This document shows positions 52,275 to 60,787 of a stretch of 64,000 bases of DNA, one piece after another (positions within the stretch are counted from its first letter, which is position 1; each line of letters opens with the position of its first letter). Where the stretch lies: contig NZ_JAGHRB010000012.1 of the NCBI RefSeq assembly GCF_017743995.1, positions 98,032 through 162,031 on the forward strand, read 5' to 3'. The notes beneath the pieces are model-generated. The model did no database searches. It was not told the origin of the DNA and saw only the letters and a program-made list of their open reading frames with translations. Position numbers and translations under genes: made by a program. The DNA is from Ruegeria sp. R13_0 (GTDB lineage Bacteria > Pseudomonadota > Alphaproteobacteria > Rhodobacterales > Rhodobacteraceae).

Positions 52275-52733
52275 CTATTTGACGGCTGTTTCTGCGATGG
52301 ATTGAAACTTTTGGTCTAGTTCTGCGGCAATATCGGACAGGGCCTGACCGCCCTGATCCGCGTAAGGTTCAAACACAAAGCTGGGGGTTTTGTAGGACAA
52401 ACGCGCGGTGCCGTCGTCATTTTCGGTGACATACAGGCGAATCGGAGCCTCGATCATCGCTGCGGTCGAGGTTTCGAGTACCCGCACCGCATAGTCGTTG
52501 TTGAACACGCCGATCACACGATTGCCCGGAATGGTGATCCCACGGGCCGCCGCCGCTTTGGTCGGCCCGGCCTGAGTGACCACGATCAGCCCGTGCTCCT
52601 TGACGGCGGCCTTGGTGTCGGCCACCAGCGCGTCATAGGATTTCCCCGTGTCATGAACCGCCCATCCCGGCAGCGCCTGATCCGCAAGGGCAGGCGAGGC
52701 CAGCAAGTAGATTGCAGCGCAAATGGCTCTCAT
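52275..52733 (-). CDS. Exported DUF302-domain protein
   Basis: A 152-residue protein with a signal peptide (1-18, AICAAIYLLASPALA) and a DUF302 domain: KSYDALVADTKAAVKEHGLIVVTQ and VIGVFNNDYAVRVLETSTAAMIEAPIRLYVTE. DUF302 proteins are small periplasmic or cytosolic proteins of unknown function that sometimes bind redox or nucleotide ligands. ATG 52733 has GGAG 8 nt upstream; the longer in-frame start lacks a site. It follows cobF on the same strand after 77 nt holding a CRP-like palindrome. Confidence 0.82.
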   Translation of the reverse strand: MRAICAAIYLLASPALADQALPGWAVHDTGKSYDALVADTKAAVKEHGLIVVTQAGPTKAAAARGITIPGNRVIGVFNNDYAVRVLETSTAAMIEAPIRLYVTENDDGTARLSYKTPSFVFEPYADQGGQALSDIAAELDQKFQSIAETAVK

Positions 52734-52779
52734 CACAGGGTCTCCGTCTTGTTGGTGTCCAACTAGAGCAGGTTTTGCC

Positions 52780-52795
52780 TGTGTGTACATTCACA
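52780..52795. promoter_or_regulatory. CRP-type palindrome upstream of the DUF302 gene
   Basis: TGTGTGTACATTCACA fits TGTGA-N6-TCACA with one mismatch. It lies about 55 nt upstream of the DUF302 start and just past the cobF stop. It resembles the perfect copy at 1419-1434, so a shared CRP-like regulator is possible. Confidence 0.35.
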
Positions 52796-52810
52796 TTTGC
52801 GTATGCGTCT

Positions 52811-53554
52811 TCAGGTCGAGCGCTTTTGCAGCAGGTAGATATCCATGATCCAACCATGATCCGCCCGGGCCTGCGCACGGGTGGTCAAAATGGTCTCGGC
52901 CACCTCATCCAGCGGGCCGTGGATCAGGATTTCTTCCTTCATGCCGACATAGGCGCCCCACCAGATATCGAACGCCTCCATATCCAGAGCTTGAAACGAA
53001 CACTCGCCGTCCAGCATCACGGCAACCTTGGTGGCGTCCGAGGGCCAGCCTTCGTCGCGGATGCGTCGGCCAGTGGTTACCACATAGGGCGCGCCGATAT
53101 CGTTGATGGGAATGGCATGGGCTGCTGTCAGCGCCTGTAGCGCGGTGATCCCCGGCAGCACGCGTTTACGCGGTTGTGGGTCCAGTCGAGAGGCAATCCG
53201 CAGGGAGCTGTCGTAAAGCGAGGGATCCCCCCAGATCAATAGGGCGATCTTCGAGGCCTCAGGATGCGCCGCCATCGCCTCTTGCCAGCGCAGGGCAATA
53301 GCATCATGCCACTCGTCGACACCTTGCAGATATCCGTCGTCCGATCGGCGCTTGGGGATGTCAAAATATGCGATCTGCGGAGGGGTCTCAGTGACCTTGG
53401 CGATGATCTCCTCCCGAAGCCCGGCCAGATCGGCTTTGTTTTCACCCTTGCGCGGGATCAGGATCAGATCCGCCTCGCGGAGTGCCTGCGCGCCTTGCAG
53501 GGTCACGTGATCGGGATTGCCGGTGCCTATGCCGATCAGGGACAGCTCATACAT
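52811..53554 (-). CDS. cobF: Precorrin-6A synthase (deacetylating)
   Basis: SAM-dependent C1 methyltransferase of the aerobic B12 path that also removes the acetyl group, converting precorrin-5 to precorrin-6A. The 247-residue protein starts with the precorrin methyltransferase signature IGIGTGNPDHVTLQG and has ALLIWGDPSLYDSSLRIASRL and VLPGITALQALTAAHAIPIN. It overlaps the cobA 3' end by 8 nt. Last gene of the cob cluster. Confidence 0.93.
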   Translation of the reverse strand: MYELSLIGIGTGNPDHVTLQGAQALREADLILIPRKGENKADLAGLREEIIAKVTETPPQIAYFDIPKRRSDDGYLQGVDEWHDAIALRWQEAMAAHPEASKIALLIWGDPSLYDSSLRIASRLDPQPRKRVLPGITALQALTAAHAIPINDIGAPYVVTTGRRIRDEGWPSDATKVAVMLDGECSFQALDMEAFDIWWGAYVGMKEEILIHGPLDEVAETILTTRAQARADHGWIMDIYLLQKRST

Positions 53555-54275
53555 CCTCGAACTCCGCCAAGGGACCGTAGAGGATCAGGGCAGGGGCCGT
53601 TCCGATCTCGGATTTCAGCGTTTCGGCCAGCGCGCCAATGGTCGAACGGTGCAGCTTCTGATCCGGCGTGGAAACGGATTCGGCCATCAGTGCAGGCGTA
53701 TCCAGCGGCAGGCCGTTGGCGTGTAGGGCCTCGACCAGCAGCGGAAACGTCCGTTTGCCCATGAACACAACGGTGGTCGCCGCCGCATCCGCCAAAGCGG
53801 TCAGGTTCAGATCGGGGGGCAGCTGCCCGCTGACATCATGGCCAGTGACGAACTGCACCCGCCGGGCCGTCAGCCTGCGGGTAAGTGGAATACCGGCAGC
53901 GGCAGCGGCTGCGATGGCTGAGGGGATGCCGGGGATGATCTCATAGTCGATCCCGGCAGCACGCAGGGCGACGATCTCTTCCTCAAGCCGTCCGAACATG
54001 CCGCCATCGCCGGATTTCAACCGCACGACACGCTGTCCGGTCTGTGCGTATTCCACCAGCAGCCGGCTGACATGATCCTGTTTGGGCGAGGGCCGCCCGG
54101 CCCGTTTGCCGACGCCCACAAGATCGGCATCCGGTTGCGCGTGGCTCAGAATGGGCCCGCTGCTCAGATCGTCGAACAGCACGGCGTCGGCCTTCTGCAT
54201 CCGGTCCACGGCCTTCAGGGTCAGCAATTCCGGGTCTCCTGGACCGGACCCAATGAATGAAACAAACCCACTCAT
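53547..54275 (-). CDS. cobA: Uroporphyrinogen-III C-methyltransferase
   Basis: Adds methyl groups at C2 and C7 of uroporphyrinogen III to give precorrin-2, the entry to B12 synthesis. The 242-residue protein has IGSGPGDPELLTLKAVDRM and the SUMT signature VVRLKSGDGGMFGRLEEE with the catalytic GDG region. It lacks the CysG oxidase domain, so is monofunctional. Overlaps cobB by 4 nt and cobF by 8 nt. Confidence 0.94.
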   Translation of the reverse strand: MSGFVSFIGSGPGDPELLTLKAVDRMQKADAVLFDDLSSGPILSHAQPDADLVGVGKRAGRPSPKQDHVSRLLVEYAQTGQRVVRLKSGDGGMFGRLEEEIVALRAAGIDYEIIPGIPSAIAAAAAAGIPLTRRLTARRVQFVTGHDVSGQLPPDLNLTALADAAATTVVFMGKRTFPLLVEALHANGLPLDTPALMAESVSTPDQKLHRSTIGALAETLKSEIGTAPALILYGPLAEFEDV

Positions 54276-55600
54276 GCCGAGGCCTCGGCGATCAGGTGAA
54301 AGAACGTACCGGTGACGTTGCCACGGCGCGATCCGGTCTGCGGGCCTTCATCCCCTTCGGCATCGAACACACGCGCCAGCGGTGCATCAGGTTGTTCGAT
54401 GATCGAGGAATAGTGGAACTCATGCCCCCGCAGCGATGCACCTTGCGCAAACCCCGGCATCGGTGCCAGCAGTTCAGCCCGGCGATACCCGAGATTGAAT
54501 TTGCGCTTCTGGTACGAGGTCTGCAGTCCCAGCAATCCGGCCATCTTGTGCGGCACGCCTTCTTTGTCGATCAAAACCTCACCAAGGGCCATGTAACCAC
54601 CGCATTCCCCATGCACTGGCTTGGTCTCCGCGTGTTTCCGCAAACCGGTCAGGAACGTATCAGCCGCGGCCAGAGTACCTGCGTGCAGCTCCGGATACCC
54701 ACCCGGCAACCAAACCAGATGGGCATCATCAGACGGGGCTTCATTGGCCAATGGCGAAAACGGCAGGATCTCAGCCCCCGCCGCACGCCAGCCTTCCAAC
54801 AGATGCGGGTAGGTGAACGAAAACGCCGCATCCCGGGCCAGCGCGATTCGTTGCGCCGGAGGCTGCGGCAGCGCGGCTGACGATGGCCCTTTGGGGCCTG
54901 AGGAAGCCGCCAGCTTGATTGCCTCAAGGTCCACATGCTCCCGCAGGAATGCGGCATAGCCGACAATGGCACTTTCCAGATCGGGATGCTCAATCGCTTG
55001 GATCAGTCCCAGATGACGTTCCGGCAGGGTCAGGTCTCCGCGACGGGGCAATACGCCCAGAACCGGCAGGCCTGCACGTTCCATACCCAAGCGTGTTAAC
55101 CGCTCATGTCGAGGGCTGGCGCAGCGGTTCAGGATCACTCCGGCAAAAGGCAGGTCAGGGTTGTACATCTTGAACCCTAGAGCAGTCGCCGCTGCCGATT
55201 GGGCCTGACCGCCCACGTCCAACACCAATACAACTGGCCAGCCCATGCGTTGCGCGGTTTCGGCGCTCGATCCGTGGCCCAGCTCGCCGGGTTTGGCGAC
55301 GCCATCGAACAGACCCATCGAGCCTTCGGCCACCACGATATCCGCCCCTTCGGCCTGATCCGAGATCGCGCTAAGCAGCCCGTCGCCCATCGCCCAGCTG
55401 TCCAGATTGAACGAGGCTCGCCCTGCAGCCGCGCGGTGAAACGCCGGGTCGATATAGTCGGGGCCGCTCTTGAATGGCTGTACGATTAGGCCATCCTCGG
55501 CCAGCGCCCGCAACAGGCCCAGCATCACGGTGGTTTTGCCGGTCCCCGAAGAGGGCGCGGAGATCAGAATGCCCGGAGGGTTTGTCATCGAGTCATTCAT
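54272..55600 (-). CDS. cobB: Cobyrinate a,c-diamide synthase
   Basis: ATP- and glutamine-dependent amidation of the a and c carboxylates of (hydrogeno)byrinate. The 442-residue protein has an N-terminal P-loop [13 protein letters not shown] and a C-terminal class I glutamine amidotransferase domain with the catalytic Cys in [12 protein letters not shown]. The ATG at 55600 was selected because GGAG lies 8 nt upstream; an ATG at 55588 is also possible. It overlaps cobM by 8 nt. Confidence 0.93.
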   Translation of the reverse strand: MNDSMTNPPGILISAPSSGTGKTTVMLGLLRALAEDGLIVQPFKSGPDYIDPAFHRAAAGRASFNLDSWAMGDGLLSAISDQAEGADIVVAEGSMGLFDGVAKPGELGHGSSAETAQRMGWPVVLVLDVGGQAQSAAATALGFKMYNPDLPFAGVILNRCASPRHERLTRLGMERAGLPVLGVLPRRGDLTLPERHLGLIQAIEHPDLESAIVGYAAFLREHVDLEAIKLAASSGPKGPSSAALPQPPAQRIALARDAAFSFTYPHLLEGWRAAGAEILPFSPLANEAPSDDAHLVWLPGGYPELHAGTLAAADTFLTGLRKHAETKPVHGECGGYMALGEVLIDKEGVPHKMAGLLGLQTSYQKRKFNLGYRRAELLAPMPGFAQGASLRGHEFHYSSIIEQPDAPLARVFDAEGDEGPQTGSRRGNVTGTFFHLIAEASA

Positions 55601-56387
55601 CCTCGGGGCTCCAGCTTGACCATGGGCTGTCCGCGCTCTGTGGGCGGTAGCGGCGGTCGTAGTCTTTTGAATACAGACAGCTCTCGTCGAACCCTTCACC
55701 CGCCAGCGCAGGCCCGACCATGATCAGCGCGGTGCGCGAAATGCTCTCATCCAACGCGTCTTTGAGGGTGGCAAGTGTCGCGCGGATGATCCGCTCATCC
55801 GGCCAGCTAGCCCGGTAGACGACCGCTACGGGGCAGTCCGCGCCATAGGCAGGGCTCAGATCGGCAATCACCTTGTCCAGGTTGCCGATCGACAAATGAA
55901 TGGCCAATGTCGCGCCGGTGCGGGCGAAGTTCTCCAACGTTTCGCCTTCGGGCATAGAGGACGCACGGCCCGGGGTCCGCGTCAAAACCACCGATTGCGC
56001 CAGGCCGGGCAAGGTCAATTCTGTGCCCAAAGACGCCGCAGCCGCCGCGAAGGAGGGCACGCCCGGGGTAACGCTGACGGGGATGCCCATCTCTTTCAGA
56101 CGGCGGATTTGTTCACCCATCGCCGACCAGACCGACAGATCACCCGAATGCAGACGCGCGACGTCCAGGCCGGCCTGATGCGCCGCATTGATCTCGGCCA
56201 TGATCTGATCCAAATCCATAGGCGCGGTGTTGATGATCTTCGCGCCTTCGGGGCAGTAGCCAAGAATCTCTTCGGGCACCAAAGATCCCGCATAAAGGCA
56301 AACGGGGCATGACGCGATGATATCGCGCCCGCGCAGGGTCAGCAGATCGGCAGCGCCCGGTCCGGCGCCAATGAAATGAACGGTCAT
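55593..56387 (-). CDS. cobM: Precorrin-4 C11-methyltransferase
   Basis: SAM-dependent methylation at C11, converting precorrin-4 to precorrin-5. The 264-residue protein begins [18 protein letters not shown], the precorrin methyltransferase signature, then [20 protein letters not shown] and [22 protein letters not shown]. Start ATG 56387 gives an ATGA overlap with cobE. The upstream in-frame extension lies within cobE. Confidence 0.93.
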   Translation of the reverse strand: MTVHFIGAGPGAADLLTLRGRDIIASCPVCLYAGSLVPEEILGYCPEGAKIINTAPMDLDQIMAEINAAHQAGLDVARLHSGDLSVWSAMGEQIRRLKEMGIPVSVTPGVPSFAAAAASLGTELTLPGLAQSVVLTRTPGRASSMPEGETLENFARTGATLAIHLSIGNLDKVIADLSPAYGADCPVAVVYRASWPDERIIRATLATLKDALDESISRTALIMVGPALAGEGFDESCLYSKDYDRRYRPQSADSPWSSWSPEDE

Positions 56388-56752
56388 GTATGTCCTCCGA
56401 TGGCAATGGCGCATGTCGCCAGCCGGTCGTCCGAGATATGTCTGGGTGAAAGAAGCCGCGCGCCATTCCCGGCGGCGGCCAATGCGGATGCTTCTGCCAC
56501 GCTGCCAGTGCCATAGGTGGCGCGGCTGCGGTTCGAGCATGTCAGGGTGCGTTGCCCGGCCAGATCGGCTGCGGCAACGAAAAGCAAGGGTAGCGCAAGG
56601 CCTTCTGCGAAACTGGCCAGAGCCAGGTGACCCTCTTTGTCGGCGACGGTTGCCAAGGCTTGAACGTCATGATCAGCGGCGGCGGCGTTATAAGCCGCGC
56701 GCAGGCTGTCCACTGTTGCGCTCGATGAAAAACCAAGGCCTGCGACGATCAT
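56384..56752 (-). CDS. cobE: Cobalamin biosynthesis protein CobE (CbiG C-terminal-like)
   Basis: A 122-residue homologue of CobE, related to the CbiG C-terminal domain. Its exact enzymatic part in the aerobic path is unclear. The sequence shows [21 protein letters not shown] and [24 protein letters not shown]. Start ATG 56752 overlaps cobL by 4 nt and the stop overlaps cobM by 4 nt, so it is tied into the operon. Confidence 0.88.
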   Translation of the reverse strand: MIVAGLGFSSSATVDSLRAAYNAAAADHDVQALATVADKEGHLALASFAEGLALPLLFVAAADLAGQRTLTCSNRSRATYGTGSVAEASALAAAGNGARLLSPRHISDDRLATCAIAIGGHT

Positions 56753-57948
56753 AGCGTCACACTCCATTGCACGACCGGATAGGCCGATTTCCATCCGCGC
56801 CGAGGGCCGAGCGGTGCCGAGTGCGCAAGCTCAATCCGCAAAAGATCTCCGCCCAATTCTTCGTGCCAGCGGGCCAACAGCGCCTCGCTTTCCAGTGTAA
56901 CGGCATTGGCGACCAAACGTGTGCCCGCGGGAAGGGCATCGCGGAGCCACGCCAAGAGATCGGCGCTGAGACCGCCTCCGATGAACACAACATCGGGCAG
57001 AGGCAGATCCGACAGCACATCCGGCGCCGTGCCATGAATAACGTTCAACCGATCTTGCCCCAAAGCATCGGCATTGCGTCGAATGCGTTCGGCACGATCG
57101 GCACGCGGTTCTATGGTTGTGGCTGTCAAGGCCGGATCACACATCAGCCATTCAATGCTGATCGACCCGGTGCCGCCACCAATATCCCACAGATGCTCAC
57201 CGCGTTGTGGGGCCAACGCCGACAGGGTCAACGCGCGGATGGGGCGTTTGGTAATCTGGCCGTCGGTCTCGAAAATCTCGTCGGGTTTGCCCGAGGCCTT
57301 GGGGAAAACGCGCCCTTCGCCCGCAACCTCCAGCCCGACGCAGACCGGGTGATCGAACGTGCCCAGAAGCGCCTCGGTCAACGAGACCGAGCGCGCGCGT
57401 TCACGCGGGCCGCCCAATGCCTCCATCACGTGCAGTTGGGTATCGGCGAATCCCGTCTCGGTTAAATAGGTCGCAAGCTCAGCAACAGCTGCACCATTGC
57501 GCAACAGGATGATCGCCCGCAGCCCCGGAGACAGGTGCGGTCGCAAACGCGTCAGAGGAGCGGCGTGCAGGCCAAAGGTCTGGGTGCCTTCCAACGGCCA
57601 CCCCAAACGCGCGGCGGCCAGCGAAAAGGTCGATTGGCCGGGTCGCGCTGTCCACTCGGCGGCCTCGAAATTGCGTGCAATCACCGAACCCGCGCCGAAC
57701 CAGAAGGGATCGCCCGAGGCCAGAACCACCGTCGCACGGCCCCTAAGCCCGGTCAGGATCGGCAGACCGTCGGAGAATGGCACCGGCCATTCGATCCGTT
57801 CGGCCCCAGTTTCGGGCACCAGAGACAGATGGCGAGGCGGGCCCATGATGACCTCGGCCCGATCCAGCACTTGACGGTTTGCGGGCGACAGGCCATCAAG
57901 CCCATCTTCACCCAGGCCCAGAACGGTTAGCCACGGAGCATCAGACAT
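56749..57948 (-). CDS. cobL: Precorrin-6Y C5,15-methyltransferase (decarboxylating)
   Basis: A two-domain enzyme methylating C5 and C15 and removing the acetate carboxyl. The N-terminal CbiE-type methyltransferase domain (about 1-195) starts LTVLGLGEDGLDGLSPANR. The C-terminal CbiT-type domain (about 205-399) has LWDIGGGTGSISIEWL for SAM binding. The 399-residue length is standard. The ATG at 57948 has AGGAGG 6 nt upstream; this site lies inside the opposite-strand cobK, whose start codon overlaps this one. Confidence 0.93.
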   Translation of the reverse strand: MSDAPWLTVLGLGEDGLDGLSPANRQVLDRAEVIMGPPRHLSLVPETGAERIEWPVPFSDGLPILTGLRGRATVVLASGDPFWFGAGSVIARNFEAAEWTARPGQSTFSLAAARLGWPLEGTQTFGLHAAPLTRLRPHLSPGLRAIILLRNGAAVAELATYLTETGFADTQLHVMEALGGPRERARSVSLTEALLGTFDHPVCVGLEVAGEGRVFPKASGKPDEIFETDGQITKRPIRALTLSALAPQRGEHLWDIGGGTGSISIEWLMCDPALTATTIEPRADRAERIRRNADALGQDRLNVIHGTAPDVLSDLPLPDVVFIGGGLSADLLAWLRDALPAGTRLVANAVTLESEALLARWHEELGGDLLRIELAHSAPLGPRRGWKSAYPVVQWSVTL

Positions 57949-57949
57949 G
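57946..57949. other. Overlapping divergent start codons of cobL and cobK
   Basis: CATG: the minus-strand ATG of cobL occupies 57946-57948 and the plus-strand ATG of cobK 57947-57949. Each gene has its ribosome-binding site (AGGAGG for cobL, GGAG for cobK, 8 nt before its ATG) in the first codons of the other. Promoters, if present, must lie inside coding sequence. Confidence 0.85.
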
Positions 57950-58711
57950 ACGAACCTCCTGAGACCCAATGTGCTTATTCTGGGCGGCACGACCGAGGCG
58001 AACGCGTTGGCTAAAGCCGTTTCCGAACAGGGGCTTGCGGCGATATACTCCTACGCAGGACGGGTCGAGAAACCGCGCCCGCAGCCTTTGCCGGTTCGGG
58101 TCGGCGGGTTTGGCGGCGTGCAGGGTCTGGTTACTTACATCCGCGACAACGGGATCAGCCACGTGATTGACGCGACCCATCCTTTCGCCTCGCAGATGAG
58201 CCGAAACGCGATTGAGGCCTGCCGTGAGGCGCAAACGCCATTGGCCGCGCTGACGCGACCCGCTTGGCGCGCGCAGTCCGATGACGACTGGCGACACGTT
58301 CCCGATATCCCCGCGGCAGTTGATGCGTTGAACGTCGAGGCGAAGCGCGTGTTCCTTGCGGTTGGTCGGATGCATCTTGAGGACTTCTCGACCCAGCCCC
58401 AGCATCGCTATTTGCTGCGACTGGTGGATGCGCCCGAAGAGCTGCCCTTGCCGAATGCCGAAGTGGTCGTCGCTCGCGGGCCGTTTGCCGAGGCTGACGA
58501 CCGCGCGTTGATGCAGAGGTACGAGACGCAGTTGGTTGTGTCCAAGAACGCAGGCGGCACCGGCGCGCGGGCCAAGCTGGACGCGGCGCGGGCGCTGGGC
58601 CTGCCAGTGCTGATGATCGACCGACCGGTCCTGCCAGAGCGGACCGAGCTGTCGACGATTGCACAGGTTCTGGACTGGCTGGCTCATTCCGGGGTGAACC
58701 TCGGGGTGTAG
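57947..58711 (+). CDS. cobK: Precorrin-6A reductase, on the opposite strand within the cob cluster
   Basis: NADPH-dependent reduction of precorrin-6A to precorrin-6B. The 254-residue protein starts NVLILGGTTEANALAKA, the CobK/CbiJ signature, with VIDATHPFASQMSRNA and RYETQLVVSKNAGGTGARAKLDAAR further on. It is the only cob gene on the plus strand. Its start codon overlaps that of cobL and its 3' end overlaps cobJ by 28 nt. A GTG at codon 9 is an alternative start but would lose the normal N-terminus. Confidence 0.93.
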   Translation: MTNLLRPNVLILGGTTEANALAKAVSEQGLAAIYSYAGRVEKPRPQPLPVRVGGFGGVQGLVTYIRDNGISHVIDATHPFASQMSRNAIEACREAQTPLAALTRPAWRAQSDDDWRHVPDIPAAVDALNVEAKRVFLAVGRMHLEDFSTQPQHRYLLRLVDAPEELPLPNAEVVVARGPFAEADDRALMQRYETQLVVSKNAGGTGARAKLDAARALGLPVLMIDRPVLPERTELSTIAQVLDWLAHSGVNLGV

Positions 58712-59436
58712 ACGATCGGCGCGCCGTCGCGTTCGATCACGCGGGTGCGGGATGATCCGACGATCACCACGGTCTGCATATCTGCCATGTCAGGCGTGGC
58801 CTCGGCCAGAGTGGAAATCCGGATCGCCTCGTCCTCGCGCGACACGGCACGCGCGAACAGGATCAGACGTTCAGGCTCACATTCCTCACGTAGGATTTCC
58901 AGCGTCTTTACAAACCCTTCTGGCCGCGTCTTCGAACGCGGATTGTAAAAAGCCATCGAGAAATCCGCCTGCGCCGCCAGACGCAGCCGCTTTTCGATCA
59001 GCGACCAGGGCTTGAGGTTGTCACTCAGGTTGATGGCGCAGAAATCATGCCCCATAGGCGCGCCTGCACGGGCAGACGCGGCCAGCATTGCAGTGATCCC
59101 CGGCAGTACATCAATCTGAATGTTGCGCCATTCTTCAGGGCCGTTCTCCAGCGCTTCGAACACCGCAGCGGCCATCGCAAAGACACCCGGGTCACCCGAG
59201 GACACAACGACCACGCGTTTCCCCTCAGCCGCCATCTGCAGCGCGTGTTGCGAGCGATCGATCTCAACCCGGTTGTCACTGGCGTGCAGCGTCAAGCCGG
59301 GGCGTTCGGCCACGCGCGCGACATAGGGGATGTAGCCGACCACATCACTCGCCTCGGCCAGTGCAGCGGAGACCTCGGGCGTGACCAAGGCTTCGTTTCC
59401 CGGCCCGAGTCCTGCGATCTTGACCCAGCCGCTCAT
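58684..59436 (-). CDS. cobJ: Precorrin-3B C17-methyltransferase
   Basis: SAM-dependent methylation at C17 with ring contraction, giving precorrin-4. The 250-residue protein starts VKIAGLGPGNEALVTPEV and has VVVVSSGDPGVFAMAAAVFEAL and VLPGITAMLAASARAGAPMGHDFCAINLSD. Start ATG 59436 makes an ATGA overlap with cobI. The final 28 nt overlap the converging 3' end of cobK. Confidence 0.93.
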   Translation of the reverse strand: MSGWVKIAGLGPGNEALVTPEVSAALAEASDVVGYIPYVARVAERPGLTLHASDNRVEIDRSQHALQMAAEGKRVVVVSSGDPGVFAMAAAVFEALENGPEEWRNIQIDVLPGITAMLAASARAGAPMGHDFCAINLSDNLKPWSLIEKRLRLAAQADFSMAFYNPRSKTRPEGFVKTLEILREECEPERLILFARAVSREDEAIRISTLAEATPDMADMQTVVIVGSSRTRVIERDGAPIVYTPRFTPE

Positions 59437-60161
59437 GGCCGCCGCCCCTGACCGTGCACCAGGATGATCGAGAAATAGGGGGTGATCCCTTCGCAGTTTT
59501 CGGACAATTTGCAGACGCGCTGGTTCGGCATTTGCGCGTATTCCACGATCCACGCGCGATCATACATCCCAGCGGTCTTGAGCGCGCGCTTCACCTTGTC
59601 GATATTGCGCCCGATCTTCATCACGACCAGTGCGTCGGTCTGCGCCATACGCTCGGCCAGAACCTCCTCGGGCAGGGTCGCGGCAAGAACGGTCAGGATA
59701 TCATCGCCCCATGTGATCGGATCGCCTGTTGCAGTCCAAGCGCCGGACATGCCGGTAATGGCCGGGACGACTTCGACCGGGGCGATATCGCGAAGGCGGG
59801 TATAGAGATGCATGAACGAGCCGTAGAAAAACGGGTCACCCTCGCAGAGAACAACGACGTCTTCGCCCTTCTCAGCAAGGGCTTTCAGATGGTGCGCGCA
59901 GTCCTCGTAGAACGCCGCCAACAACTCATTGTAGCGCGGATCGTTCAGAGGGATCTCGGTTGTGACAGGGTATTCCATCGGGAATTCCACCGCGCCTTCC
60001 GGGATCATACCGTTGACGATGTTACGTGCCTGACCGCTACGGCCGGGCTTGCGGAAAAACGCAACGTGGCGGGCATTGCGCAGCAGGCGATCGGCCCGCA
60101 CGCTCATCAGGTCGGGGTCACCGGGGCCGAGGCCAACGCCATATATCTTGCCGACGCTCAT
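59433..60161 (-). CDS. cobI: Precorrin-2 C20-methyltransferase
   Basis: SAM-dependent methylation at C20 of precorrin-2. The 242-residue protein shows YGVGLGPGDPDLMSVRADRLL, then VVLCEGDPFFYGSFMHLYTRL and VPAITGMSGAWTATGDPITWGDD. Start ATG 60161 overlaps cobH by 4 nt; residues encoded upstream in frame fall within cobH and are excluded. Confidence 0.93.
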   Translation of the reverse strand: MSVGKIYGVGLGPGDPDLMSVRADRLLRNARHVAFFRKPGRSGQARNIVNGMIPEGAVEFPMEYPVTTEIPLNDPRYNELLAAFYEDCAHHLKALAEKGEDVVVLCEGDPFFYGSFMHLYTRLRDIAPVEVVPAITGMSGAWTATGDPITWGDDILTVLAATLPEEVLAERMAQTDALVVMKIGRNIDKVKRALKTAGMYDRAWIVEYAQMPNQRVCKLSENCEGITPYFSIILVHGQGRRP

Positions 60162-60787
60162 TCGGCGCGGCTCGCGATGGCGTTGATGGCGGCGACGGTG
60201 ATGGCGCTGCCGCCCAGACGGCCTTTGACGATGCAGGACGGCACCGGCTGTGCCTCCCACAGGGCGTCCTTGGATTCGACCGCGCCGACAAAGCCAACAG
60301 GGCAACCGATGATGGCGGCGGGGCGCGGGCAGTTGGGGTCTTCCAGCATGTTCAGCAGGTGAAACAGAGCCGTCGGCGCATTGCCGATAGCGACCACAGC
60401 GCCCTCAAGATGCGGGCGCCACAGCTCAAGCGCCGCAGCAGAGCGTGTGTTGCTCATTTCAGCGGCCAGAGGGCGCACGCGCTCGTCGTGCAGCGTGCAG
60501 ATCACCTCATTCTCGGCGGGTAGGCGGAACCGGGTCACGCCTTCGCTGACCATGCGCGCGTCACACAGGATCGGCGCGCCGTTTTCCAGCGCGGTACGCG
60601 CGGAGGATACAAAACCCGGCGAGAAATGGACGAACTCTTCCAGCCCGACCATGCCAGCCGCGTGGATCATCCGAACGGCGACCTGCTCTTCATCGGCGTC
60701 GAACCGGGCCAGTTCGGCCTCGGACCGGATGGTGGCAAAGCTCTCCTTGTAGATCGCCGCGCCGTCGGTTTCGTATGTGTAGGGCAT
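60158..60787 (-). CDS. cobH: Precorrin-8X methylmutase
   Basis: Moves the C11 methyl to C12, forming hydrogenobyrinate. The 209-residue protein has the catalytic His42 in VRMIHAAGMVGLEEFVHFSPG, then GAPILCDARMVSEGVTR and GAVVAIGNAPTALFHLLNML. Start ATG 60787 shares one base with the cobG stop (TGATG). Confidence 0.94.
   Translation of the reverse strand: MPYTYETDGAAIYKESFATIRSEAELARFDADEEQVAVRMIHAAGMVGLEEFVHFSPGFVSSARTALENGAPILCDARMVSEGVTRFRLPAENEVICTLHDERVRPLAAEMSNTRSAAALELWRPHLEGAVVAIGNAPTALFHLLNMLEDPNCPRPAAIIGCPVGFVGAVESKDALWEAQPVPSCIVKGRLGGSAITVAAINAIASRAE

Noticed and set aside
52734..58683. Cobalamin riboswitch for the cob operon
   Set aside because: No B12-box-like element is visible in the gaps of this cluster; the likely leader of cobN lies beyond the window end.
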